Below are positions 16,933-31,290 of a DNA stretch of 64,000 nucleotides, in pieces (the stretch's first letter is position 1; each line of letters begins with the position of its first letter). Position numbers and translations under genes: made by a program. The stretch comes from Pontederia crassipes (Eukaryota > Streptophyta > Magnoliopsida > Commelinales > Pontederiaceae): positions 60,031,453-60,095,452 of the forward strand of contig CM060198.1 of NCBI GenBank assembly GCA_030549335.1, in the 5' to 3' direction. Below the pieces are notes generated by a model. It was given only the letters and a program-made list of their open reading frames with translations, was not told where the DNA came from and searched no databases.

Positions 16933-18045
16933 GCGGGAATCGGAATGCTAGTAGGCATTCCTAGCTCAACTTTACATCTATCAATCTCACTAGTTTCAAT
17001 CATCCTATTGATCTAAGAGCAACTCAACTTATTTCAAAAGAAGATTATTACAAAACTATCAACAACTCCACATTTTCAGAATTTTCTTAGAGACAATTTG
17101 AAAAAATAGTTGTACTACCTTTTTTCAGTATTGTGATAAGTGAATTTTGGTGACCGATAATATGACATAGTTTTAAACATGTAATTCATGTGGAACACGC
17201 ATTTTCTATTTGCATTTTCTACTGTAACTATTCAAATAGGTTAACTGATAATGTTCTGGAGTTTATACATGATTAAGTATTGTGATAAGTGCATTTTGGT
17301 AGGACATAGTTATGATCCTTTGTAATTCTAGTGAAACACACATTTTATATCTTTATTATTTGCTTTCCTTTCTTTTGCCACTTGATATTGTTACCGTAAG
17401 TAGTCAAATATTAAGGTTAATTGATATTGTTCTAGAGTTTATACCTGCTTCAGTGTGTGATAAATGCAATTTGAATACTTGTGAAAAGATATAGTTATAA
17501 TCGTGTAACTCTATGGAACACACATTTTCTATCTGTATCACTGACTCCCCATTCTTTTACATACTGTATTGTTATAATTATCTGTTACAGGGTTTGGTGT
17601 GAAGGAATGTTGTGTGTCTGCAAGTTGAAGTTTTCAAAGTTGATTCTTTGGCTTGAAATGTCAAAGGCGTTGTCATCTGTGAAGACAAATCAGTGAATGT
17701 AACTTGCATCCATATGATTCTGTTTGTTACCCTCTTTCTTATGTATCTTGAAGTTTTTTTTATGTGATGATATATGTACTGAGCTCCTGAAATGGCCTTT
17801 CTCAATTTTTTTTGAAGAGGCAATTCTTTGCGCGAGGTAACTTTTTCAGTTGCACCCTACACAACTCTTCTTCCGAATCTTTAACAGTTTTCTACGTTCC
17901 GTAGAAGTGAATAATGATCTGAGCAGCACCTGACACATAGTTCATGAATGTAATCGTTTTGAAATTGTAAGTTTCAAAGAGCACTTTTTTCACATTTTTT
18001 TACTGGTCCAAAGTTGTTCGCTTACAAGGAAATTGACCCTCCCAT
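16933..18045. repeat. Dispersed duplication, copy A (pairs with 19306-21640)
   Basis: Starts at CTAGTAGGCATTCCTAGCTC and matches copy B through several hundred bases with scattered differences, ending after ACTGGTCCAAAGTTGTT and AATTGACCCT. Inside are three diverged tandem units beginning at about 17141, 17280 and 17456. Each carries GTGATAAGTG-, GGAACACACATTTT- and GTTCTAGAGTTTATAC-like motifs. The origin is unknown; it may derive from introns of a host gene. Confidence 0.75.
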
Positions 18046-18055
18046 TAATCCCAAT

Positions 18056-18230
18056 GGATAATTTTGAAACGCGAGCCGGCATCCATACTATAAGAGATTT
18101 AAGACTTAGGCCTCTTGATTTCTATCCAAATAATTTTATTGGGCTTAAATAAGGTGAGAAGCCCAACAAATAATCCCAACTTTGACATTGGGAAAGAGGT
18201 CGTCGTTGGAGGAAGCTGGAGCAAGCGTTG
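18056..18230. repeat. Dispersed repeat, copy 2 (pairs with 12754-12928)
   Basis: Diverged second copy of the segment described at 12754, lying between duplication copy A and a truncated MITE. Confidence 0.7.
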
Positions 18231-18267
18231 TTGCTGCTAGAGGACATGACCCACCTTCTCAGGCAGT

Positions 18268-18579
18268 GTTATTAGGATCGGACCGGACCGCGCGATCCAA
18301 CTGTCAACCTGCCAATAAGACATCTTATTATAAGCTCCAAAATCGGACCCTTAGTTGAAGCGAGTTGAACCGGTCAAGATTCGGGGATAACCGATTAAAA
18401 TCAGTGAAAACCAAAAAAAATTGAGCCAAACAATTTTTTTTATTATTTCTTTTGTTAACAAATAATTTTATAAAGTTTATTATTATAAATTAGAAAAATT
18501 TTGAAAATATCCAAAAATGAACTTTCTTCATAAAGAATCACATTGACCTACTAGTGTCCTCCTTTATTTATAGTTGTTC
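18268..18579. mobile_element. Truncated MITE of the 13512 family
   Basis: Matches the left 310 bp of the 13512 element (GTTATTAGGATCGGACCGGA, then TGAACTTTCTTCATAAA). Similarity stops abruptly where LINE ORF1 sequence begins. The right half is absent nearby. Confidence 0.65.
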
Positions 18580-19305
18580 AAGACATTGCCGAATCTACCA
18601 CCATCCTGTAGTGTTGTCTGCTCGGCCACTTCATGAGGGACCTGGGCACCCTACGCCAAGAACTCCTGGGCCTCTGGAACACCTCTTCTCCATTCAAGAT
18701 CTCAAACATCAGTAACTCTTTTTTTTTTGCATTTACTAATGAACATGATCTACTACATATCCTCACCAGCGGCCCGTGGGGATTTTGCAGACACATCCTA
18801 TCAGTGTCTCAAGTGTCCCCCTTTTTTCACCCGAATGGAGCTCAAGTGTTGATCTCTCCTACCCGGATCCAATTCTCCGGTCTCGCGCTAGAGCTCATGA
18901 ACCCACAATCTCTTCGACGTATTGATGTGTCCTTCGGCTCGCTCCTCTGTATCGACGAGGAAGCACTATCCATCCCCTGGCTCGCATGTGTACTGGGGTA
19001 GATCTTTCTAAGCCCATCAAGCAGGGTGCCTGGATCCGTCTCCCAAATGGCTCACGTCAATTCCAGCAGGCGGCATATGAGGGCCTCCCCATGATCTGCT
19101 TCTATTGTGGAGTCATCGACCACTGCTTGGAATCATGCTCCAGGGCCAATCGAGACACCGGGATGTTTTGCTTTTTGGGCATTGGATCGACGCGCAGGCA
19201 AAGGATGGAAATCACCTGCCTCCCCACCGACAGACGACTCACCGGGATTCGCAAGCCCAATGGTCAGATCCTTCCTCTAATGTCTCTAGGCTCTCTAACA
19301 TAGAC
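18580..19305 (+). mobile_element. LINE ORF1 remnant (DUF4283 plus CCHC zinc knuckle)
   Basis: Plus-strand reading frame with the typical plant LINE ORF1 layout. An N-terminal DUF4283-like stretch contains LTSGPWGFCRHILSVSQ. It is followed, one frame over, by VDLSKPIKQGAWIRLPNGS and a zinc knuckle CFYCGVIDHCLESC (Cys-x2-Cys-x4-His-x4-Cys) at about 19100-19140. One frame change separates the two parts. No ORF2 follows: the sequence passes straight into duplication copy B, so this is a truncated, dead fragment. Confidence 0.75.
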
Positions 19306-21640
19306 GAGAATCAGGATTCTAGTAGGCATTCCTAGCTCAGCTTCACATCCATCAATTTCACTAGTTTCAATCATCCTATTGATCTAAGAGCAAGTCAACT
19401 TATTTCAAAAGAGGACTATTACAAAACTATCAACAACTCCACATTTTTTGGATTTTCTTAGAGACAGTTTGAAAAAAATAGTTGTACTGCCTTTTTCAAT
19501 ATTGTGATAAGTGAATTTTGGTTACTTATAATAGGACATAGTTTTAAACATGTAATCCTTGTGGAACACACATTTTCTATTTGTATTGCTGACATGTCAA
19601 GGTTATTAAAATCGGATTAGACCGTCCGATTCAATGTGTTTAACCACGAACCGACAACAACTGATTCGGTCTGAATGGATTGTAAAATAAAAAATGAAGT
19701 TGAATAAGATAAAAAGCAGCTCAATCGGTTTAACCATTGAACAAAAAAATCCGATTTAGTATTTAAAGTGAAAAAAATAGAAAATAAAAGTTAAAATAGT
19801 AAATAAAAAGATATAAAAGAATGTAAAAAATGGAAAAGTATTTGAATTGAGAATTGATATAAATTAAAACAGAAATAAATGTGAAAAATTAATTGGAGAG
19901 AGGAATTCATGGAAGTAAAAAGGAAATAATAATAACTTTTAAAATGAAAATTAATATTCTTTCCTTTTTATGAATAGGAGAGAGAAAATAGTCATAAAAT
20001 TTATAACTTAAAGTCTTTTATATGAATATAATTTTTAAATATCTGTGTATTATAAAAAGGGAATTAATAGGGGGAGAGGAATTAGTGGAAATAGAGAAAT
20101 AAAATTATTAAATAAAAAGTAAAGGAAAAAAAAGCATGGGAGTGATATATGTCAAAATAAAAATGCTATTGAACAATAAAATAAAAAATTAATATAATAT
20201 ATTAATAATAATTCAAACTCTTTTTATGAATAATAAAATTTATTTATTTATATTTTATTATGAATTATAAGTTAGAACTATCTTTTTATGCATTATGTAA
20301 TATTGTTTATATATATATATATATATAAAGTTATTATAAATAATATTAATTTAATAAAATCCGGTTGAATCCGATCAAACCGATGCAATCACGACCCAAT
20401 TGATTGTCCGATCTGGTGGGCGGTCCGATTATTATAAAATTGATTCAAATAGGTTAACTAATATTGTTCTAGAGCTTATACATGATTTAGTATTATGATA
20501 AGTGCATTTTGGATACCTATGATAGGGCATAGTTATAATCCTTTGTAATTATTGTGAAACACACATTTTATATTTGTATTACTGATTTTCCTTTCTTTTG
20601 CCACTTGTTATTGTTATAGTCAAATATTAAGGTTAACTGATACTGTTCTAGAGTTTATACCTGAACTGTAAGTAGTCAAATATTAAGATATAGTTATAAT
20701 CCCGTGACTCTATGAAACACACATTTTCTATTTGTATCACTGACTCCATTCTTTTACATACTGTACTTTGACCATTCAAACAAAAGTGTTTTCATCTTTA
20801 CAGTTATCTATATGTCTGGAAGTTGAAGTCATCAAAGTTGATTCTTTGGCTAGAAATGTGAAGATAAATCAGCGAAGACAAATTAATGAATGTTTTTTTT
20901 CCTAAATCAAAAGCAATGGATCATTGTCATATGAAACTGTTAAACACCAATATTATTTGCATTCGCTATGAGTTATCGAGAATATGATTCTTTTTGTTAC
21001 CCTCTTTCTTATGCATTTCTTTTATGTGATGATATATGTACTATTACTATGCTCCTAAAATGGTCTTTCTTGAAATTTTTCGAAGAGACAATTTTTTACA
21101 CGATTTCACCCTACACAACTCTTCTTCTGAATCTTTAATAGTTTTCTACATTTCGTAGGAAGTGAATAATGATCCGAACAGAACCTAACACATAGTTCAT
21201 GCATATAATCGTTTTAAAATTTATTTAGGCATTGTTTGGTTGACGAACATTGATCAAAATTAAGCAAAGTTCAGTCAAACAAGTGGTAGAACATTGATGG
21301 GACCCATGAGACTTGTAATCCCGATCAACGCATAATGTTCTGCTGGAAAAATTCTCATGAAGTAGCAAAACTTTTCAAGTTTATACGTGCGCCCCGAACC
21401 AACATCTTATCCTCGTATCTCACACATCATTTTTCAACCCTGAAACATCAAATCAAGAAAAAAAATTTCGATACTGAACAAAATTATCATTTCAATAAAT
21501 TCTAAAAATCAAATGAAATTTTTGTTCATCCATCCAAACACTGGCTTAAGGTTCAAAGAGCAATTTTTTGACATTTTTTTTACTGGTCCAAAATTGTTTG
21601 CTTACAGTGAAATTGACCCTTCCATTAGCTTCTTGCTCGT
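19306..21640. repeat. Dispersed duplication, copy B, split by a MITE
   Basis: Second copy of 16933-18045, with the same three-unit internal repeat. It is longer because a MITE (19602-20441) sits inside the first unit and because extra sequence near 21190-21540 is absent from copy A. After the end of homology the sequence runs into gene-like pieces. Confidence 0.75.
19602..20441. mobile_element. MITE-like element, about 840 bp, inside duplication copy B
   Basis: Left end GGTTATTAAAATCGGATTAG; complement of the right end AATTTTATAATAATCGGACC. Subterminal repeats are of the TCGGTTTGATCGG type and the core is AT-rich and non-coding. Copy A lacks it, which defines its borders and shows that it arrived after the duplication. 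Confidence 0.7.
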
Positions 21641-23200
21641 TTGTCCATTCCTGATGTTGACAAGATGTTTGGGGGACCTGAGGATTCATCGTGGCTCCTA
21701 GCACGATCCAAGGAAGGAACCAGTATCAGAACAACTCGTAGTCCCATCATTCAGATTCAATTAGATTTCGATGCAGATATGCCAGATTTAACCCAGGTAG
21801 AGTACTCGACGTTGTATACAGCCTTTTTTTTCCTCGTATTTTGTATATACTCGATTGTCATTGTTTGGAACAATAGCCATTTAATATAGAAGGGAAACAT
21901 GTAGCGTCCAGTCCATGTGAAGTAGGACCTAGATGGAATCCACAGGAGAATATGTGATTCAGATTGGGGAATCAAAGGTAACGTAAAGAAGCTGACAACT
22001 CTTAAATACAAAAGGAAAGAGAGACGTGGACAACATCCTTTTGTCAATTTTGCTTTAGGTGCTGACACATTTTTATTGCACATGTCTGACTTTGTTACTC
22101 TTCCCTAGATAAGTTCCATTCATCGTCCATGGAGGATACTTAGTGTGATGATTAAACTTCTTTGATCATACTTCAGTTTTGCTGATTGCACTCACATTTA
22201 TGTTCATGTCATTGTCCGGGCCTTCTTCAATTGGGACTTGTGTGGTGGGCTATGCTTTGCAGCTTCAAACCTATACCGGTCCAGTTGTTTTATACCCAAA
22301 GAAATCTTTGGAATTGTTGAACTGGGTAACCTACTGTTCACGAGTTCTCTGTAAATGTTTCTTACAGACAGCATGATGGCATATTAATTCCGATCCTTGC
22401 GTCTGAGTATTGTGACATGGAGCACACCAGTAATGCTGAAAGACTTGTGGAGCTCATGTGATGCATGTATCTCCATAGGTAGAAAGTTTAAACCCATATT
22501 AATGCTGAGATCAGTTCTTTTGTTGCAGACATGAGTTTGCAGTTTTGTACTACCTTGCAGGATTCCATGGCCATGATTAAGTTGGTCTTTGAGCAGGAAG
22601 ATTCTGGAGGCCTTGAAAGGAAAAATAAATAAATAATGTTATTGCAGTGTGCCTGACTTTGCGGATAAGGTCGAGGCATGGAGGTTAAGTGGTCCTCGTG
22701 AACTTGATGGCGTTTGTTAGCTTGCTTGCTCCAAAAGCCAAACAGTAGCTCAAAAGTCAAAAGTGAAGTCATTCAGTAACTCCACTATGCAGACATGATT
22801 ATCTTTCTGATATACAAGGAATCAACAGCAGGTGGGAGAGTAGACTTGGTCCCCTCTATATGCTCCAAAAGTTTTCAGGCTATACTTGTTTGGTTGTGTT
22901 AAGATTATTGAATTGTTTTTTTTTGTTTCTGAATCAGAAATATTGATTTATCAGTTCAATTATTTCTCCAGGGTGGGGAAAAGTTTCATTTTTTTTCTTC
23001 TGCTGTGCTAATGTGCGTTTCATATTCTTATCAGGTCGCATTGAGTTGCTGTTTTGAGCATTGCTTGGTGTCCATGAAGGAGCCTGAGGTGTGGTGTCGG
23101 AAATGCATTCCTTATCGACTCATCAGAGGAGGATCTTGCTTGGGATTTCATGTTGGGATGATGCTCGGCATTCAGATGATATATCAACAGTAAATTTAAA
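21560..23200 (+). pseudogene. Gene-like exon fragments of unidentified origin
   Basis: Three stretches look more like old coding sequence than noise. The first, at 21630-21796, contains IPDVDKMFGGPEDSSWLLAR and QLDFDADMPDLTQ and ends at a GT. The second, at 22180-22330, contains SSIGTCVVGYALQLQTYTGP. The third, at 23035-23190, contains MKEPEVWCRKCIPYRL. They lie in different frames with stops between them, and I could not join them into a credible gene or recognise the family. The first is preceded by a possible acceptor and an in-frame stop. Best treated as a decayed host gene or chance. Confidence 0.25.
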
Positions 23201-26316
<3,116 letters not shown>

Positions 26317-26339
26317 AAAAGAAAAAATAAACAAATGAG

Positions 26340-26645
26340 TGGACGACAAAGGTGGCGAATAATGGGGACGAGATGGGCCCGAGAAAGAAAGGCCCATGGG
26401 AGCGTGGAGGGAAGCGAGAGAGAGAGAAAAAAACAAAATTAGCCCCGGGGGCCCACCATAAAAGGGGACGTCTTGTTGGGTCGCGGCCCTCGGTGGGGCC
26501 CGCGGGGGCGGACTCCCGAGACCGCACGCCGCGCGGCTCGATGCGGCGAAACCGATCCGAGTGGCCGCGTCATCGGCCTCCACCACCCAACACACGCAAC
26601 AGCAACCAAGGCAACCACCCCGACGGATGCCACGTGTCCCATATC
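26340..26645. promoter_or_regulatory. Orphan GC-rich island with G-box/ABRE-like motif
   Basis: About 300 bp of GC-rich, CpG-rich sequence in an AT-rich setting. It contains several GGCCCA/TGGGCC-type motifs and GCCACGTGTCC near 26629-26639. No supported reading frame begins on either side. It could be a promoter or 5' leader of an unrecognised or non-coding transcript, or of a lost gene. Confidence 0.35.
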
Positions 26646-29000
26646 ATAAGTCTCCAAATAGAATCTTTCCTCCTCAGAAGAGTCTATTTCTTTTAATTTT
26701 TAAAATTATTAGTTATTATTTTTTAATATTGTTATTATTATCATGAGATTAATTACTGGGCTTCATATTTAAATAATAAAACCACTTGATTTAGAGATGG
26801 ATTAGATTACATTATCCCAATCCTCGATGACATTACTATTATTATTATTTTGTCAATCCTTTTGGTATCTCTCCATGACCAAAGGATTTGATCATTTCAA
26901 GGCGCAATATGCAAGATATATTTTTTAAAAAAGTGCTTAATTAAATATTCAAAATTTTTTCCTATTTTTACTGAAATTAAATCAACAACATTTAACCCTT
27001 TTTTTAATATACACTTGCAAAAAATATTCATTATTTAAAAAAAAAACTATATGTAGTCCTAATGCCATTTTAAATTTCCAGTCACAACTCGACACGTCTC
27101 CTTATCCCTTGTCCTTACTTAGGCAGAAGGGGGGAGAGAGAGAGAGAGAGAGAGAGATTTGAGGAATCTGGAAGGATGGCATCTTCGTGGGGATGACAAG
27201 TCAATCAACGAGGCTTTTGGGGAATGGGAAGTCATGCAATGCCTCTCAAACTTCAAATATATTGATAATAAAAGGTACATAGTTTTTTTAACATATTCTG
27301 CAACTATGCACATAAAATATCACTATGGAAATTAAGTTCATTCTTCCTATGCATGATAGTTTAAAATATAATAATTATAATGTGGGATCGTTGTGCGAGT
27401 GATTTTAACTTTTGAGATGCATTAAAAAAATATTAATTAATTAATTAAATCTAACATATTTATAAACTAGGAGAATATAAAAAATACATAAATACAAAAA
27501 AATGGGATCCATACTTAAAAGTCTAATATTTAAGGTGAATTGTGGGCTTCATATTTCTTATGTGTCTATACATCCGGTGCATATAATCCTTTTTTCATGC
27601 ATGGTAATATTCCTCATGGAAAAAAAATATATTTATCTATGTATAAAATAAGAGAAAAAGGTTGAAACTTGGATATGTGTCAAAGTAAAAATAAGTGGTT
27701 ACAAGCACTATCTTGTGTGGAGATTCTCATTGTACCTTATCTTGGGTTTGGTCAAATTAATATCTCAATGAGAATGACTTATGAGAGGGGGAAATAAATT
27801 ATTTCAAGAGGGAAAAAAATTGAACTCTTAATAGTCAGACATTGCAACATATCACAAAAAGGAAAAGAGGGGATAAATTTTTTTTTTAAAAAAAAGTTGG
27901 TCTTGCATCTTCTTGAGTGCATAGAAGTTGATCATGGAACTTTCTTTCAAACTCTTTCTTCCACCTGGTCATGTGCCATGCCTAGAAAATGCTCCAAACT
28001 AGACTCCCCTTTCTTCATTCACACTTCATCTTTGCATTTCTAATTGAATAGCTGCATGTGGTGTGAGTTCATACTTGTCTTTGTGTTGTTATTGACAAAA
28101 GATGATCTAACGCAACTAAACCTTACTAATGCAAAAAATTCAGAAGAATGCATACTCTAATTAAATTTATATGTAATCTTTTTAATATCCACTTTTGGAT
28201 CATTGATTTATATCCATGGACTATACATTGATGACTAAAATAATCAAACTTGATTGCATATGTGTGTATCATGTAATATGTCATGGTCTTGTGTGATCAT
28301 TTTCAGTAAAAAGTTGGGGGACCTTATCAATATATACATAGAAGCAGCAGTAGCGCAGCAGCATGATATGTCCCTGATCATGAAACTTGAACATGCATCC
28401 ACTCTCTCCACTTCTTTTTCCTTTCTCACACATCACCTCCTCGTAAAGAGAATGAAAAAGATTAAAAAAAAAAGAGGAAGAGGATGTGTCAAATTGTCAA
28501 CTCTCGTAAGCCACTACCCACATTTCAGTTGACTTGTAAAAAAATGTGCGTACTCCATAGTACTAAAACTGGTCCCTTATCACGTACATATATCACTATT
28601 ATATATGCTTGTTGTGGTCAAGAAAGATAAGATATTGTGGTTGTGTTGGCATGATGCATGCTGGTATTTGGGGTCCAAAAGAGTATCTTTTTTTCTTTCT
28701 AGTGCTGGATCAAACATGAAATTCTGTAAACATTAACTGCAATTTAGTTTGAAATTTGAACACAAAGTGTTGTGGTTGTGTTGCTTGTTACAGTGTTTTG
28801 CTAGTTGGGATTAGGTTTTTGTTGAATACGAGAGGCATGTGGCCTTCTTAATTGATTGAGATCATATTGTTTATAAATGTATACTTATTATATGTCTTCA
28901 AGAGCTCATTCAAAAGGTTATGGTGCATGCATCTAGTTATGATTCTTTCTTTCTTTTAGATTGGCAATCGACCTAATCCACTGACATTTGAATTCTGCAC
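26646..29000. other. AT-rich intergenic sequence, nothing recognised
   Basis: Contains a short GA run near 27134-27158. No gene, RNA or clear element seen. Confidence 0.55.
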
Positions 29001-30478
29001 ACAAACATATCCCACATCTTTGTAAAATCGAGAAGCACAAAGTGATAACAGGAAGAAATATATTGGCATTGAAATTAATAAAGAGAACATATATATATAT
29101 ATATATATTGCAGTCTTGAGCATGGAGAGAGAGAGAGAGATTCGTGATAGAACTATTCGTACGTTGACTGATTTCCTTTTGTCGATATCTCGATCTTCCT
29201 TTTTTTCTCTACATTTATAGACCTCTCAGTCAGTCAATTTTGCTGTCGTGTACCAGGCACTGGAGATTCCTTTATATATAATTTGAGAGAGAGAGAGAGA
29301 ATATAGACACGATCTTTTAGTTGGAGGAGTTGGAAGGATTCAGTGGAATAGATTCCAAACTTGGGCAAAGTAAGAATTCAGAGGGAGGGGGAGCCAGCCA
29401 ATCAAAGTTAACGGGAGGCAATTAATAATATTCATCTTTCTCTCTCCATTGTGAGCAGGCCAAACCAAAAGTATATATATAAAAAAAAAAACTTTCAGTG
29501 ACACAGATGCATGGATCCTTTTCGTGCCCCATACGACGTCCCAACACCAATGAGAAGGAATGAGCTCATTAGGTCATGACTCATGCCTTCTTTCTTGCAG
29601 CATGCAGTTGGATAGAGAAGAATCTGGAGGTGAGAGCGAGAGAGAGTGGTGGTGGAGGTGGTGCGCCTCTTTCGTCCAAAGTCAATACGGACTTGGCCCT
29701 CTCGTCAGTCGTCACATTAAAAAAAAAGGAGAGCAAATTAATCCGATCGAGATAAATATATATATATATATATTAAAATATATCTGATCTAATTACCATT
29801 AATTAATTGCTTCTTGGTAGTTGGTTCGAAATAGTATTAGTTGTTGATTGGCTGTTATTATCAGTAAAGGTGGCAAACGATATCAAAATAATGATCATAT
29901 CTACCAACAAATTATGATGGGAGGGCTCCCAATTTATTATGCACATTAATATTTCCAATTTAACGAGTGCTCAGCATTTACGATTATATCACTAATCACA
30001 TCATGGTTAAGAGTTAGATGCAGAATATGAAAAGATATCAACATTAATTTCGTGTTCATCCGATGCAAAGTAATAATGCAATAAATTCTGCCGACGAATT
30101 AATAGATGCAAGGGAGACAAAAAAAAAAAAGACTTTGAGATTTCATATTCTATTGAATTTTTTAATAGTGTTGCTAATATCAAAATTACACTCTAGAAAC
30201 ATAAACATTCATGAGATTTATCATTAACTAGTCTTAACGAAAAAAAAGGATAAAAATACGAAATAACCTAAAATCTAAAGAGTTTGTTAATTATATATAT
30301 ATATATATATTATGGATTTAAATGTTATATGTATTTATAATTGAACTAAAATGCACTACATTACCATTTAAAAAAAATACTGAAATTCTAACAATACATG
30401 ATAAACATTGGATTGAATTTGTTCCTAAACATTATCGAATTATAATCCTCGATGATAAGTTTTTAAAATATATATTTC

Positions 30479-30517
<39 letters not shown>

Positions 30518-31024
30518 ACGGGGTAGCTTTGGACTTCACGCCTATCGACTTATTTTCATTTAATGGATGATGCTTTGGATTCTGTAACGAGGGATCCTCA
30601 TTCTTCAACTGGAACGCCCTTCTAAAATTTTACAAATTCTCTTTTTGTGGAGAAGCACAAGAAAAAAGGTTTTCAATTGGATGATTAATTTAATGACCCT
30701 CACCTTGGAACCACCTCATGCTAATTATTTGGATTAAATGCTTAGATTCTTCTACTTAATTAATTTACTTCATGTTCATGTACTTAATCTCATGAACCCA
30801 TTATGGTATTAGAATACTGATTAATTCTTCTTTCATCAAGCCCAACAACAAATTTTTAATTATTATGAAGTTGTTAAATTACCCACACTAATTTAAATTG
30901 AAACGATTGAGTTTAAATATTACTGATTTACATGATTAATAAATAAAATAAACAGTTGGTTAGCCCATTGTTGTTTTTTAAAAAAAAAATAATATGAATT
31001 TGAATGGGTAGCATGATGCTCCCT
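29001..31024. other. Intergenic sequence with several short AT and GA microsatellites
   Basis: AT runs near 29090-29108, 29756-29772, 30293-30310 and 30484-30513, and GA runs near 29125 and 29288. No coding or RNA gene is supported. Confidence 0.6.
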
Positions 31025-31045
31025 GCATCCGACGCCGTCGGATGC
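31025..31045. repeat. 21-bp near-perfect palindrome
   Basis: GCATCCGACG, one central C, then CGTCGGATGC. It begins the GC-rich stretch that precedes the tandem duplication. Confidence 0.85.
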
Positions 31046-31290
31046 GAGATTTACAGTGGATCATTTTGAGGTGCGGTTCATTGTAGCGAGCACCGATGTC
31101 AAGTCGAATGGTTCATTAAGTGGTCATTACATTCTGCAGAGCCCTAGGTGTCCCTCGGCTCCCTCGTTGCTCTCGTCGCCAATCTCCCTCCGTCCCTTCG
31201 AGCTTTTGTTGCCGACGATCTCCCTTATCTCTCGGAGCCCCCTCATCTCTCGGAGCCCTCGTCATCGTCGATCTCTCTCGCTCCTCGGGG

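Noticed and set aside
28254-28532. Possible miRNA precursor near AGCAGCAGCATGATATGTCC
   Set aside because: Resembles only part of miR167-type sequence and no convincing hairpin partner was found.
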